A program made the translations under genes and the position numbers. From an uncultured Pelagibacteraceae bacterium (GTDB lineage: Bacteria > Pseudomonadota > Alphaproteobacteria > Pelagibacterales > Pelagibacteraceae), in NCBI GenBank assembly GCA_902588835.1, contig CACIQQ010000003.1, forward strand, positions 1 to 64,000: a stretch of DNA of 64,000 nucleotides. Direction: 5' to 3'. This document shows, piece after piece, positions 40,675 to 49,064 of the stretch (positions within the stretch are counted from its first letter, which is position 1; each line of letters begins with the position of its first letter). Below the pieces are notes generated by a model. That model was not told where the DNA came from. It saw only the letters and a program-made list of their open reading frames with translations, and did no database searches.

Positions 40675-42654
40675 ATGTTTGGCGGTGGAGGAGATTCAGG
40701 ATACAAAAAACTTAGCACAGTAAATAGAAGAATGTTCATTATGACTGCTGCTAAACTAGTAATATTTGGTGGAATTATAACAAGACTTTTCAGTCTTCAA
40801 ATAAATGAGAATAAAAAATATTTAACTTTATCTGATAAAAATCGATTAAGAGAGTGGAGATTACCACCTGTCAGAGGAGATTTTGAAGATTTTTTTGGAA
40901 ATAAAATTGCCAGCAATCTCAAAGTTTATCAATTACATGTGGTACCTGAGCAAGTTGAAGATTTTAGATATTTAATGATAAGACTTAGAGATATCTTAGA
41001 TATAGACTCTAAAACTTTTAAAAGAATTCTCAAGAAAAGAAGCCAGCAAAAATCTTGGGAGACGTTGATAATATCGGAGAATTTAAGCTGGGATCAGTTT
41101 GCAAAAATTAATTTTTACCTTCATGAATTATCAGGTGCTAAACCTGTTCTTTCAGTTGCAAGAAATTATCCTTATGATGAAAAATTTACTCATTTGCTTG
41201 GATATGTTGCTCAAGCAAGTGAAAAAGATTTAATTGAAAATGAAGTTATTAAAAAAAGTCACGTTCCCGGTCTAAGAGTTGGTAAAATTGGTTTAGAAAA
41301 AACTTATGAAAATCAATTAATTGGTTCAAATGGTATCCAAAGATATGAAGTAAATGCATATGGAAAACGAATTAATCAGATTGATTTTGTTGAAGGAAAA
41401 AAAGGAACAAATATTAAACTCACAGTCGATACAAAAATACAAGCCCAATGTAACGAACTTCTTAAAGATAAAGCTGGATCAATATGTGTTATGGATATTT
41501 TTACTGGTGAATTAATTGCAATGCATTCTTCCCCATCTTTTGATCCAAATTTATTTTTATATGGAATAAGTCATGACAATTGGAATGAAATACTTAACAA
41601 TCCAAAAAAACCATTAATAAATAGATCTATACAAGGTTTGTATCCTCCTGGATCAACCATTAAGCCGATTGTTGCACTCTCTGCACTTGAAAATGATGTG
41701 ATCTCAACAAAATTTAAAGTTAACTGCACTGGTAAAACAGAAATGTACGGACAAACATATCACTGTTGGAAAGATACAGGTCACGGAATAGTTAACTTAA
41801 GAGATGCTCTTAAAGTGTCCTGTGATACATTTTTTTATGAAATGTCAAGAAGACTTGGAGTGGACAGATTAAATCTTACGGCAAAAAAATTTGGTTTAGG
41901 AGAAAAAGTATTTAATGGGACTTACAACGAAGAGAAAGAAGGATTAATACCATCAACACAATGGAAAAAGAATGCACTAGGAAGAGGATGGGTTTTAGGA
42001 GAAACTTTAATTACTGGTATAGGCCAAGGATATATGCAGACAACTCCACTTCAACTATGTCTTATGACTGCTCAACTTGCAAATGGAGGTTTTAAAATTA
42101 AACCAAAAATAATCTACGATAAAAAAAGTGACTCTTATGAAAAAATTAAGGCCGAAATGGAAAAAAATAGAATTGATCTACTAAGTGACTTCCAACAAGA
42201 TGATGCATTGGTTGACTTTTCATTAGAGAAGAAAAAACGTGATACTGATCTTTATAAACCTTTGTACAGAAACCAGGAGAATGTAAAATTTGTTCTTGAA
42301 GCTATGTTTGCATCTACAAATGAAGTTAGGGGTACATCCTATTCATCAAGAATAAGTGATAAAAAATATCAATTTGCAGGAAAAACTGGTACCTCCCAGG
42401 TCAAAAAAATTACAGAGATTCAAAGAGAACTTGATCTAGATATATCTCAAATTCCTTATGAAGAGAGAGATCATGCTTTATTTGTGGCATTTGGACCATA
42501 TGTTAATCCACGATATGCTTTAAGTGTTTTTGTGGAACATGGTGGAGCAGGAAGTTCTGCTGCAGCACCTTTAGCAAAAAAACTATTTAAAACTATTGTT
42601 GATAGACACGAAGAAAGAGAAAAAATCAGAGAAAAAAGTTTAATGGAAATATAA
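40675..42654 (+). CDS. mrdA: Penicillin-binding protein 2 (elongation transpeptidase)
   Basis: A 659-residue class B PBP with an N-terminal membrane anchor (residues about 22-40) and PBP dimerisation domain (RLREWRLPPVRGDFEDFFGN...). The transpeptidase domain has active-site motifs SxxK in PPGSTIKPIVAL, SxD in VSCDTFFYEMS and KTG in FAGKTGTSQV. It cross-links peptidoglycan during lateral growth together with RodA, whose gene follows with no gap. A FLEKKKRDTDLYKP-like insertion in the late part is within usual variation. Confidence 0.95.
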   Translation: MFGGGGDSGYKKLSTVNRRMFIMTAAKLVIFGGIITRLFSLQINENKKYLTLSDKNRLREWRLPPVRGDFEDFFGNKIASNLKVYQLHVVPEQVEDFRYLMIRLRDILDIDSKTFKRILKKRSQQKSWETLIISENLSWDQFAKINFYLHELSGAKPVLSVARNYPYDEKFTHLLGYVAQASEKDLIENEVIKKSHVPGLRVGKIGLEKTYENQLIGSNGIQRYEVNAYGKRINQIDFVEGKKGTNIKLTVDTKIQAQCNELLKDKAGSICVMDIFTGELIAMHSSPSFDPNLFLYGISHDNWNEILNNPKKPLINRSIQGLYPPGSTIKPIVALSALENDVISTKFKVNCTGKTEMYGQTYHCWKDTGHGIVNLRDALKVSCDTFFYEMSRRLGVDRLNLTAKKFGLGEKVFNGTYNEEKEGLIPSTQWKKNALGRGWVLGETLITGIGQGYMQTTPLQLCLMTAQLANGGFKIKPKIIYDKKSDSYEKIKAEMEKNRIDLLSDFQQDDALVDFSLEKKKRDTDLYKPLYRNQENVKFVLEAMFASTNEVRGTSYSSRISDKKYQFAGKTGTSQVKKITEIQRELDLDISQIPYEERDHALFVAFGPYVNPRYALSVFVEHGGAGSSAAAPLAKKLFKTIVDRHEEREKIREKSLMEI

Positions 42655-43779
42655 ATGTTTAAAGAAACAGCACTAAGCGGACAAACAACATTCTTTCAAA
42701 AATTAAGATCGATGGATTATATTCTGTTAGTCTGTATTTTAATATTAGGTGTCATAAGTTCATTAGCAATGTATGCAACAGATGGAGGTGAGCTTTTATA
42801 CCATACAAAAAGTCATGTTTTAAGATTTATAGTTTTCTTTTTAATGATGTTTGTTTTTTCTTTCTTAAATATAAGATTTTGGCATGCAACTGGTTATCTA
42901 TTTTATATTATAGTTTTGGGATTACTTATATGGGCATCTCTTTACGGAATTACTGCCTCTGGTTCTCAAAGATGGGTCGATTTATACTTTATAAATCTTC
43001 AACCGTCAGAATTGATGAAAATTGCTATTATAGTTTGTTTTGCAAAATTTTATCACAGAGCACAGATAAATCAGATAAATAATTTTAAAAATTTACTTGT
43101 CCCGATGATGATATTGGTCTTACCAATATTATTAGTCGTCAGCCAACCTGACTTAGGAACCTCAATTTTAATTGCATTAAGCGGAATTATAGTACTCTGG
43201 CTTGCAGGAATTAACTTAAAATATTTTATATATTCAGGTTTGTTTTTTTTAATTTCATTACCTTTTGTTATTGCGTTTTTAAAACCATATCAAAAACTTA
43301 GAATTTTAACTTTTTTTAATCCTGATAAAGATCCTTTAGGAGCAGGTTATCAAATTATTCAATCTAAAATAGCTATAGGATCAGGCGGTCTCACTGGAAA
43401 AGGTTTTTTAAAAGGAACACAAGGTTATCTTGAATTTTTACCTGAGAAACATACAGATTTTATTTTTACGTTATTTTCCGAAGAGCATGGTTTTATTGGA
43501 TCGTTAGCACTTTTATTTATTTATGGTGTTATTATTTATAGAGTGATAGATATAGGAAAAAACGCTAGAAGTTTTTTTGGTAAATTGTTTTGTTTTGGAT
43601 TTGCATCATCAATTTTTGTATTTATCACTGTAAATATGTCTATGGTTTTAGGTTTGTTGCCAATAGTTGGTTCCCCTTTACCGATAATGTCTTATGGTGG
43701 CTCTTCAATGTTAGCAACGATGATAGGTTTTAGTATTGTGATGAGTACAAAAATTTATCAAAAGCAACTTATTGCTTAA
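42655..43779 (+). CDS. mrdB: SEDS-family glycosyltransferase RodA
   Basis: A 374-residue polytopic protein with about ten membrane spans. SEDS motifs are GSQRWVDLYFINLQPSELMKI, QPDLGTSILIALSG, the periplasmic loop GYQIIQSKIAIGSGGLTGKG, EFLPEKHTDFIFTLFSEEHG with the catalytic Asp, and PIMSYGGSSML. RodA polymerises lipid II for side-wall growth with PBP2. Together with FtsW at 371 both SEDS enzymes are present, so septal and lateral synthesis both appear intact. Confidence 0.95.
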   Translation: MFKETALSGQTTFFQKLRSMDYILLVCILILGVISSLAMYATDGGELLYHTKSHVLRFIVFFLMMFVFSFLNIRFWHATGYLFYIIVLGLLIWASLYGITASGSQRWVDLYFINLQPSELMKIAIIVCFAKFYHRAQINQINNFKNLLVPMMILVLPILLVVSQPDLGTSILIALSGIIVLWLAGINLKYFIYSGLFFLISLPFVIAFLKPYQKLRILTFFNPDKDPLGAGYQIIQSKIAIGSGGLTGKGFLKGTQGYLEFLPEKHTDFIFTLFSEEHGFIGSLALLFIYGVIIYRVIDIGKNARSFFGKLFCFGFASSIFVFITVNMSMVLGLLPIVGSPLPIMSYGGSSMLATMIGFSIVMSTKIYQKQLIA

Positions 43780-43822
43780 TTTGTCGCAATAATTTTTTCA
43801 CTTTGATATTGTATCTTTAGGA

Positions 43823-45058
43823 ATGAATAATACTAAGATTGGAATAGTAGGCGCTGGTATTCAAGGTGTCTGTAACGCCTTGTTTCTTCAAAAAAAAAAC
43901 TATGAAGTGCATCTTTTTGATAGAGAGGAACCCGGTTCAGCAGCATCATATGGAAATGCTGGTCATTTTTCACCATACGCATCTGTGCCACTTAATAGAC
44001 CAGACATATTAACAGATGTTCCTGCTATGCTTATAAGCTCAACAGGACCATTAGCCTTAAAATGGAATTACGTTCCAAAAATGATTCCATGGTTTTTTAA
44101 ATTAATTAAAAATTGCACAACAAAAAAAATGATGCATACAGCAAAATATATGCATCAAATTTTAGATTTAGCATTACCTGCTTATGATGAACTATTTGAT
44201 GAAATTAATCTTGATGGTTTGGTAAAAAAAAATGGCATAATGTATGTTTGGACCAAAAAAAATATAGCTAGTAGAGAATTAGAAATAAAAATAAGGGATC
44301 AGCTTGGTGTAGAGCAACAGTTAGTTGGTCCAAAAGAAATAAGCGATCTTGAGCCGAACTTAAAAAAATTTTACCATGGTGGAGTTTTTTATCCTAATGC
44401 TAGACACACTATAAACCCAAGAAAAGTATTATTGAAATTATTTGATCTATTTTTAAAAAAAGGCGGTAAATTTAAAAAAACTAATGTAGAAAACATAATA
44501 TTCAATGGTGACACACCAATCATTAAGACTATCAATGATAATATAATTTTTGATAAAGTAATTGTTGCATGTGGAGCATTTTCAAAAAAACTAACTGATA
44601 ATTTAAATGAAAAAATTCCTTTAGATACTGAAAGGGGATATCATGTTCATTTTAAAAATTGTGAACATTTGATTTCAAGACCCGTTGTTTTTGCAAATAG
44701 GGGTTTCGGTATGACACCAATGGAACAAGGTTTAAGAGTTGTTGGAACTGTCGAATTCGGAGGATTAGATAATCCACTTTCAAAATCAAGAATTAAAAAT
44801 TTAATAGACAATGCAAAATATATGCTGGATGGATTACCTGAGCATGAAGATGAATGGTTAGGTTTTAGGCCAACGCTACCAGACTTTTTACCAATTATTG
44901 GAAGTTCAAAAAATCATAAAAATGTTTATTATTCTTTTGGTCATCATCATTTGGGATGGACTTTAGGTGCAATTTCGGGAAAAATAGTATCAAAAATGAT
45001 TTCTGGAGAAAAAACCAATTTAGATTTAGAACCTTACAGTTCGGTAAGGTTTAGTTAG
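43823..45058 (+). CDS. DadA-like FAD-dependent D-amino acid dehydrogenase
   Basis: A 411-residue DAO-family flavoprotein. The FAD-binding N-terminus is IGIVGAGIQGVCNALFLQKKNYEVHLFDRE, followed by GSAASYGNAGHFSPYASVPL, the DadA pattern. The end contains WLGFRPTLPDFLPIIGSS and YYSFGHHHLGWTLGAISGKI, the second FAD-contact region. It likely oxidises a D-amino acid or related secondary amine at the membrane with quinone acceptance; the substrate cannot be told. A 43-base gap after rodA suggests its own promoter, and an EamA permease follows after 2 bases, which may move its substrate or product. Confidence 0.85.
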   Translation: MNNTKIGIVGAGIQGVCNALFLQKKNYEVHLFDREEPGSAASYGNAGHFSPYASVPLNRPDILTDVPAMLISSTGPLALKWNYVPKMIPWFFKLIKNCTTKKMMHTAKYMHQILDLALPAYDELFDEINLDGLVKKNGIMYVWTKKNIASRELEIKIRDQLGVEQQLVGPKEISDLEPNLKKFYHGGVFYPNARHTINPRKVLLKLFDLFLKKGGKFKKTNVENIIFNGDTPIIKTINDNIIFDKVIVACGAFSKKLTDNLNEKIPLDTERGYHVHFKNCEHLISRPVVFANRGFGMTPMEQGLRVVGTVEFGGLDNPLSKSRIKNLIDNAKYMLDGLPEHEDEWLGFRPTLPDFLPIIGSSKNHKNVYYSFGHHHLGWTLGAISGKIVSKMISGEKTNLDLEPYSSVRFS

Positions 45059-45060
45059 AC

Positions 45061-45957
45061 TTGATAAAAAAAATTAATTTTGCTTATATATTTCTATTTT
45101 TAGCAGTTTTATTTTGGTCTGGAAATTTTTTAGTTGGAAAATATGCAAGCTATCATCAAATTCCACCCTTTTCTTTAAATTTTTATAGATGGTTGTTTGC
45201 CTGGCTTATTTTGATACCATTTACATATAATGAAGTTATTCTAAACAAAAATTATATAAAAAATAATTATAAATTTTTTATTTTGTTAGGAATAACAAGT
45301 GTAACAGTTTTCAATTCTATAGTTTATTATTCACTTAACTTTACGCAAGTTATTAGCGGTGTTCTTATGATTTCGACAATTCCAGTAATGATTATGTTCA
45401 TCTCTTCGATATTAAAGATTGAGAAAGCTAACAAATTTCAGTTGATTGGAGTAGCATTATCTTTTTTGGGGGTCATTACGATTATTACAAAAGCTAATTT
45501 TGATGTTTTAAGAAATCTAAATTTTAATAAAGGTGATTTAACTATGGTGGTTGCAATGCTATCTTGGGCGACATATTCGGCCTTACTTAAAGTAAAAAAA
45601 CACAGTGTATCTCAACTTTGTTTATTACAAATAATTATTTCTTTTGGTCTACTATTTTTAATTCCAGTATATATTTTTGAGTTTATTTTAGGTTATCGTA
45701 TTGAAATTAATTTACCTTTCACACTAACACTCTTTTATGTTGTTTTATTTCCAGGCCTATTATCATTCATCTGTTGGATAAAAGGAATTTCATTAATTGG
45801 TCCAAATAGATCAGGAATATTTTTACACCTAATGCCAATATTAAGTGCGATAATGGCAATGATTATTTTTGATGAGAGATTTATGTTTTTTCATGCATTA
45901 GGGGCTTTATTCATTTTAAGCGGGATATTAATATCTAATAAGAGAATAAGTAATTAA
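45061..45957 (+). CDS. EamA/DMT-family permease
   Basis: A 298-residue transporter with ten predicted membrane helices in two EamA halves. The first half starts FAYIFLFLAVLFWSGNFLVGKYA and has NFYRWLFAWLILIPF; the second half starts DLTMVVAMLSWATYSALLKVK and ends with LMPILSAIMAMIIFDERFMFFHALGALFILSGI. The start codon is TTG, 2 bases after the DadA-like stop; no ATG is near. DMT permeases usually export amino acids or metabolites; the direction and substrate are not readable here. Confidence 0.85.
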   Translation: MIKKINFAYIFLFLAVLFWSGNFLVGKYASYHQIPPFSLNFYRWLFAWLILIPFTYNEVILNKNYIKNNYKFFILLGITSVTVFNSIVYYSLNFTQVISGVLMISTIPVMIMFISSILKIEKANKFQLIGVALSFLGVITIITKANFDVLRNLNFNKGDLTMVVAMLSWATYSALLKVKKHSVSQLCLLQIIISFGLLFLIPVYIFEFILGYRIEINLPFTLTLFYVVLFPGLLSFICWIKGISLIGPNRSGIFLHLMPILSAIMAMIIFDERFMFFHALGALFILSGILISNKRISN

Positions 45958-46851
45958 ATGAACTTACCAATAATAAATCATGATGATTATGTTGCAAAAA
46001 TAAATGATGATAACAAATTTCCTATTAAAAAATTTGGTGAGCTTGCAAAATACTTAATAAGCGAAGGAGTTACTGAAAAATTTATACAACCTGAATTTTG
46101 TTCTGTTGAAACATTAAGTAAAGCGCATTCAGTAGATTATATTAATAAGATTAAAAACAAAAATTTAGATGCCCAATCTCAAAAAAAAATAGGCTTTCCT
46201 CTAAATGATAGCGTAGTTAATAGATCATTTAGAGCTACAGGTGGAACGGTCTTGGCAAGTAAACTTGCTTTACAAAATCGTTTATCGTGTAACACAGCTG
46301 GTGGAAGTCATCACGCAACACGAGATGAAGGAGCAGGTTATTGTGTTTTCAACGATGTAGCAGTTGCAGCTAAGCATGTGCTTTCAAAAAAAACTATTAA
46401 AAAAGTATTAATAATTGACTTAGATGTTCACCAAGGAAATGGAAATTCAGAAATTTTTAAAAAAGATAGATCAGTTTTTACATTTAGTATGCATTGTAAA
46501 TCAAATTACCCAGCAAAAAAATCAAATAGCGATTTGGATGTTGAATTAAAAGATAATACCGAAGATAAGGAATATATTGATGTTTTGAAAAAGAATTTAC
46601 TTATTTTAAACAAAGAAAACTTCGATTTGATTTTCTACATTGCTGGAGTTGACATTCATCATAATGATAGACTAGGCAAATTAAAAATCACAGATGAAGG
46701 TATAAAAAATAGAGAAGAATTAGTAATTTCTAATTTTTTTGATAAAAAAATTCCATTATGTGGGGTTTTAGGTGGCGGATATAACAAAGATTTTAAAAAA
46801 TTAGTTGAGCTTCACGCAATTTTACATAAATCCTGTGCATCAATATTATGA
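45958..46851 (+). CDS. Histone-deacetylase-family hydrolase
   Basis: A 297-residue arginase/deacetylase-fold protein (HDAC / acetoin-utilisation AcuC-like). Active-site elements are AGGSHHATRDEGAGYCVFNDVAVAA (tandem His and the Gly-rich loop), IIDLDVHQGNGNSEIF (zinc ligands Asp and His) and AGVDIHHNDRLGKL (third Asp ligand). The final GGGYNKDFKKLVELH corresponds to the GGY signature. Bacterial relatives deacetylate acetyl-lysine, acetylpolyamines or other amides. It directly follows the DMT gene and overlaps msrB by 4 bases. Confidence 0.88.
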   Translation: MNLPIINHDDYVAKINDDNKFPIKKFGELAKYLISEGVTEKFIQPEFCSVETLSKAHSVDYINKIKNKNLDAQSQKKIGFPLNDSVVNRSFRATGGTVLASKLALQNRLSCNTAGGSHHATRDEGAGYCVFNDVAVAAKHVLSKKTIKKVLIIDLDVHQGNGNSEIFKKDRSVFTFSMHCKSNYPAKKSNSDLDVELKDNTEDKEYIDVLKKNLLILNKENFDLIFYIAGVDIHHNDRLGKLKITDEGIKNREELVISNFFDKKIPLCGVLGGGYNKDFKKLVELHAILHKSCASIL

Positions 46852-47219
46852 AAAAAATTAATTCAAAACTTTCTTCAGAACAAAAATTAATTCTATTTGA
46901 AGAGGGTACTGAAAGACCAGGTTCAAGTATATTAAATGGAGAAAAAAGAGAAGGATCCTATCACTGTGTAAATTGTGATGTAAAATTATTCGACTCTAGT
47001 TCTAAATATGAAAGTGGTTCCGGTTGGCCTTCGTTTTACGACTCTTTACCCAACGTGTTTGAAACAAAAACTGATCATCATATTGGTTACGCAAGAACAG
47101 AATATCATTGTAAAAATTGTGGTGGTCATCATGGACATATATTTAATGATGGACCTAAACCAACTGGAAAAAGATTTTGTAACAATGGTCTCTGTCTAAA
47201 CTTTAAACCTAAAAAATGA
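46848..47219 (+). CDS. msrB: Peptide-methionine (R)-S-oxide reductase MsrB
   Basis: A 123-residue repair enzyme for oxidised methionine. Two CxxC pairs bind zinc (YHCVNCDVKLF and YHCKNCGGHHGH). The substrate loop SGSGWPSFYD and catalytic Cys in GKRFCNNGLCLNF are in place. The second Cys five residues later (GLC) is where many relatives have GLS, so it might serve as an extra or resolving thiol. Short N-terminus, no export signal, so cytoplasmic. Confidence 0.94.
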   Translation: MKKINSKLSSEQKLILFEEGTERPGSSILNGEKREGSYHCVNCDVKLFDSSSKYESGSGWPSFYDSLPNVFETKTDHHIGYARTEYHCKNCGGHHGHIFNDGPKPTGKRFCNNGLCLNFKPKK

Positions 47220-47557
47220 TTATTCAATATACACTTTTTTTATTTGGTTTAATTTGGTCATTCTCAATTATTAAAACCCAATCAATTTTTAACAAAAAAG
47301 TTGGATTAATATTTAAAATATTTATTTCAAAAATCTCTTGGTTTTCCTTTTTAGCTGCTTGTTATTTTGGATTTAAAAATTTCTCAATTAAACTGACTTT
47401 TATTGGGATTTTCGTAAGTGTATTGTTGGTTCAATTAAGTTTTTCTTTTATAAAAAATAAGCTAAAAGAGAAATTTGATGAACAAAAATTACATCAATTT
47501 AAAACTTTTTTTGAAATTTCTTTAATAATTTTGATACTTTATTTTATTTTATTCTAA
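47216..47557 (+). CDS. Unrecognised small integral membrane protein
   Basis: A 113-residue protein with four hydrophobic segments (about residues 2-20, 37-52, 58-78 and 98-113) and a short charged cytoplasmic stretch NKLKEKFDEQKLHQFKTFFE. I do not recognise a family. The ATG overlaps the msrB stop by 4 bases, so it is probably expressed with msrB. The last 9 bases overlap the convergent glutaredoxin gene. Confidence 0.6.
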   Translation: MIIQYTLFLFGLIWSFSIIKTQSIFNKKVGLIFKIFISKISWFSFLAACYFGFKNFSIKLTFIGIFVSVLLVQLSFSFIKNKLKEKFDEQKLHQFKTFFEISLIILILYFILF

Positions 47558-47803
47558 AAGCTCTTTTAGTTTATTTTCTTTTTCTAAAGCCCTTAACTCA
47601 GTGTAACCACCTACATGGTGATCGCCAAAAAAGATTTGAGGGATAGTTCTTTGGCCATTAGATTTTTTGATCATCTCATCTCTTATGTTTTCACCAGATG
47701 AAACATCTATTTCATTAAATTTTAATTTATTTCTTTCAAGCAATCTTTTTGCAGCATCACAAAAATTACAAGAAGGGCCTGTATAAATGAGAATATTTTT
47801 CAT
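47549..47803 (-). CDS. grxC: Glutaredoxin 3 (GrxC)
   Basis: An 84-residue thioredoxin-fold protein. The dithiol site is C12-N-F-C15 in YTGPSCNFCDAAKRLLERN; the usual spelling is CPYC, so both middle residues differ, but the two Cys are kept. TIPQIFFGDHHVGGYTELRAL holds the cis-Pro and the GSH-binding GG. Uses glutathione to reduce disulfides such as those of ribonucleotide reductase. Downstream of the TIGR03643-type gene by 3 bases. Confidence 0.92.
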   Translation of the reverse strand: MKNILIYTGPSCNFCDAAKRLLERNKLKFNEIDVSSGENIRDEMIKKSNGQRTIPQIFFGDHHVGGYTELRALEKENKLKELLE

Positions 47804-47806
47804 TTC

Positions 47807-48100
47807 TTATATATAGTCATTTTTTTTTATTTTTCTTCTAATTTCTTTTCTAGATAATTCAAATTTTTTTCTATGTTTGATACTTTGGTTTTTAGCTCTT
47901 TTCCTCCAAAGTCTAAAAGAAGAGGGTTTCAATTTCTTTCTCATTATTTTAATTACGTCACTTTCAGAATATCCAGATCTTTTTTTTATCTCCTCAAAAG
48001 TGATGCGGTCCGCCCAGGCAGCCCACACAACCCAATCTGGACTCATAGAATTCGGCTCTGGATTTTTGACCTTTGTGATGGGTCTGTGACCTTTTTTCAT
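47807..48100 (-). CDS. TIGR03643/DUF2805-type small basic protein
   Basis: A 97-residue protein, very basic. The core SPDWVVWAAWADRITFEEIKKRSGYSESDVIKIMRKKLKPSSFRLWRKRA is the conserved signature of this family of unknown function. The helix-turn-helix-like middle (ITFEEI...GYSESDVIKIMR) and the many Lys/Arg suggest nucleic acid binding, which is inference. Cotranscribed with grxC (3-base gap). Divergent from the candidate RNA and proC. Confidence 0.8.
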   Translation of the reverse strand: MKKGHRPITKVKNPEPNSMSPDWVVWAAWADRITFEEIKKRSGYSESDVIKIMRKKLKPSSFRLWRKRAKNQSIKHRKKFELSRKEIRRKIKKNDYI

Positions 48101-48150
48101 AATTTATTAATAAATATTAAAAATTTGCTTAATGCAATTTTTATGGAGTG

Positions 48151-48159
48151 TGATATATT
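48151..48159 (+). promoter_or_regulatory. Extended -10 promoter element before the candidate RNA
   Basis: TGATATATT gives an extended -10 (TG-n-TATATT). A start about 7 bases downstream would be near 48166, directly at the base of the hairpin at 48167. A matching -35 is weak (ATGCAA at 48132). Confidence 0.4.
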
Positions 48160-48255
48160 GGGTTTAGATAGTCCTATCTAGCCATCTTTAGCTCCCGGTT
48201 TTTTAGGACTATCCCTCAAAAAAGCCTCTAAGCGTAATTTTTAGCGCCACATCAA
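48160..48255 (+). ncRNA. Candidate structured RNA (leader or small RNA) upstream of proC
   Basis: The 191-base gap between divergent genes contains a perfect 9-bp stem GATAGTCCT (48167-48175) / AGGACTATC (48205-48213) flanked by GGG and CCC. It encloses about 29 bases with a smaller TAGC/AGCT-type helix, and is followed by CTCAAAAAAGCCTC and a GCGTAATTTTTAGCGC-type inverted repeat. The enclosed GGTTTTTT could pair with the later AAAAAAGCC as a pseudoknot. This region is GC-richer than its surroundings. I cannot match it to a known riboswitch or 6S/SRP RNA. A second -10-like TGTGATAATAAT at 48268 may drive proC separately, which would make this an independent RNA. Confidence 0.4.
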
Positions 48256-48291
48256 TATTTTAGTTTTTGTGATAATAATAATCCTAATATT

Positions 48292-49059
48292 ATGAAATTA
48301 GGATTTATTGGAACTGGTGAAATTACAAAAGCTGTAGTTATTGGCATCTTAGGGTCGAAATTAAAGTTTAAAAAAATTTATTTATCAGAACGAAATAAAA
48401 AAATTTCCTCTTTTTTAAGAAAAAAGAATAAAAAAATTCAAATTGAAAAAGACAACCAGCTAATAATTGATAAATCAGACTGGGTTTTTTTAGCTGTAAC
48501 GCCAAAGGTTGGCAATCAAATCATCGGAAAACTAAATTTTAAAAAAAAACAAGTTATTATTAGCTTTATTTCTACAATTCAGCTTCCAAAACTTAAAAAA
48601 TTAACAAAAAACAGAACTAATATTGTTCGCGCAATTCCCTTGCCACCAATATCTCTAAGAAAAGGACCAGTTCCAATATTTCCACCAAATAAAAAAGTAA
48701 AAAAATTTTTTTCTCATTTAGGTACAGTTGTTGAAATAAATAATGAAAAAAAATCTCTAAATTTCTGGTCAACTTCAGGAATGATGGCCCCATTCTATGA
48801 ATTTTTAAACACTTTATCCAAATGGCTTATTTCAAAAGGTGTCAAAAAAAATAACGCGCAAAGTTATATTACTTCATTATTCATAGCTCTATCTGAGAGT
48901 GCATATGGTCATTCAAATAAAGATTTATCAATTTTAGTGAAAAACTCACAAACTCCTGGAGGACTTAATGAACAAGCTGTGCGATCATTAAGGAAATTGA
49001 AATTTTATAGTTCCACTGATAAAACCTTAAGTGAAATCCTTAAAAGATTAAAAAAATAA
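48292..49059 (+). CDS. proC: Pyrroline-5-carboxylate reductase-like protein
   Basis: A 255-residue NAD(P)H oxidoreductase. The N-terminus KLGFIGTGEITKAVVIGIL is the Rossmann loop. It continues with DWVFLAVTPKVGNQIIGKL, NIVRAIPLPPISLRKGPVPIF (RaMPN region of P5CR, here PLPP) and the C-terminal dimer domain with SLFIALSESAYGHSNKDLSIL and KNSQTPGGLNEQAVRSL (TSPGGTT... counterpart). The usual VRxMPNTP is altered to VRAIPLPP, so it may be a divergent paralogue with another imine substrate rather than the proline enzyme itself. A GNAT-like gene follows after 5 bases. Confidence 0.75.
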   Translation: MKLGFIGTGEITKAVVIGILGSKLKFKKIYLSERNKKISSFLRKKNKKIQIEKDNQLIIDKSDWVFLAVTPKVGNQIIGKLNFKKKQVIISFISTIQLPKLKKLTKNRTNIVRAIPLPPISLRKGPVPIFPPNKKVKKFFSHLGTVVEINNEKKSLNFWSTSGMMAPFYEFLNTLSKWLISKGVKKNNAQSYITSLFIALSESAYGHSNKDLSILVKNSQTPGGLNEQAVRSLRKLKFYSSTDKTLSEILKRLKK

Positions 49060-49064
49060 ATAAA

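Noticed and set aside
47873..48181. Plus-strand frames opposite the TIGR03643-type gene
   Set aside because: The minus-strand protein has the conserved family core; the plus frames have no recognisable features.
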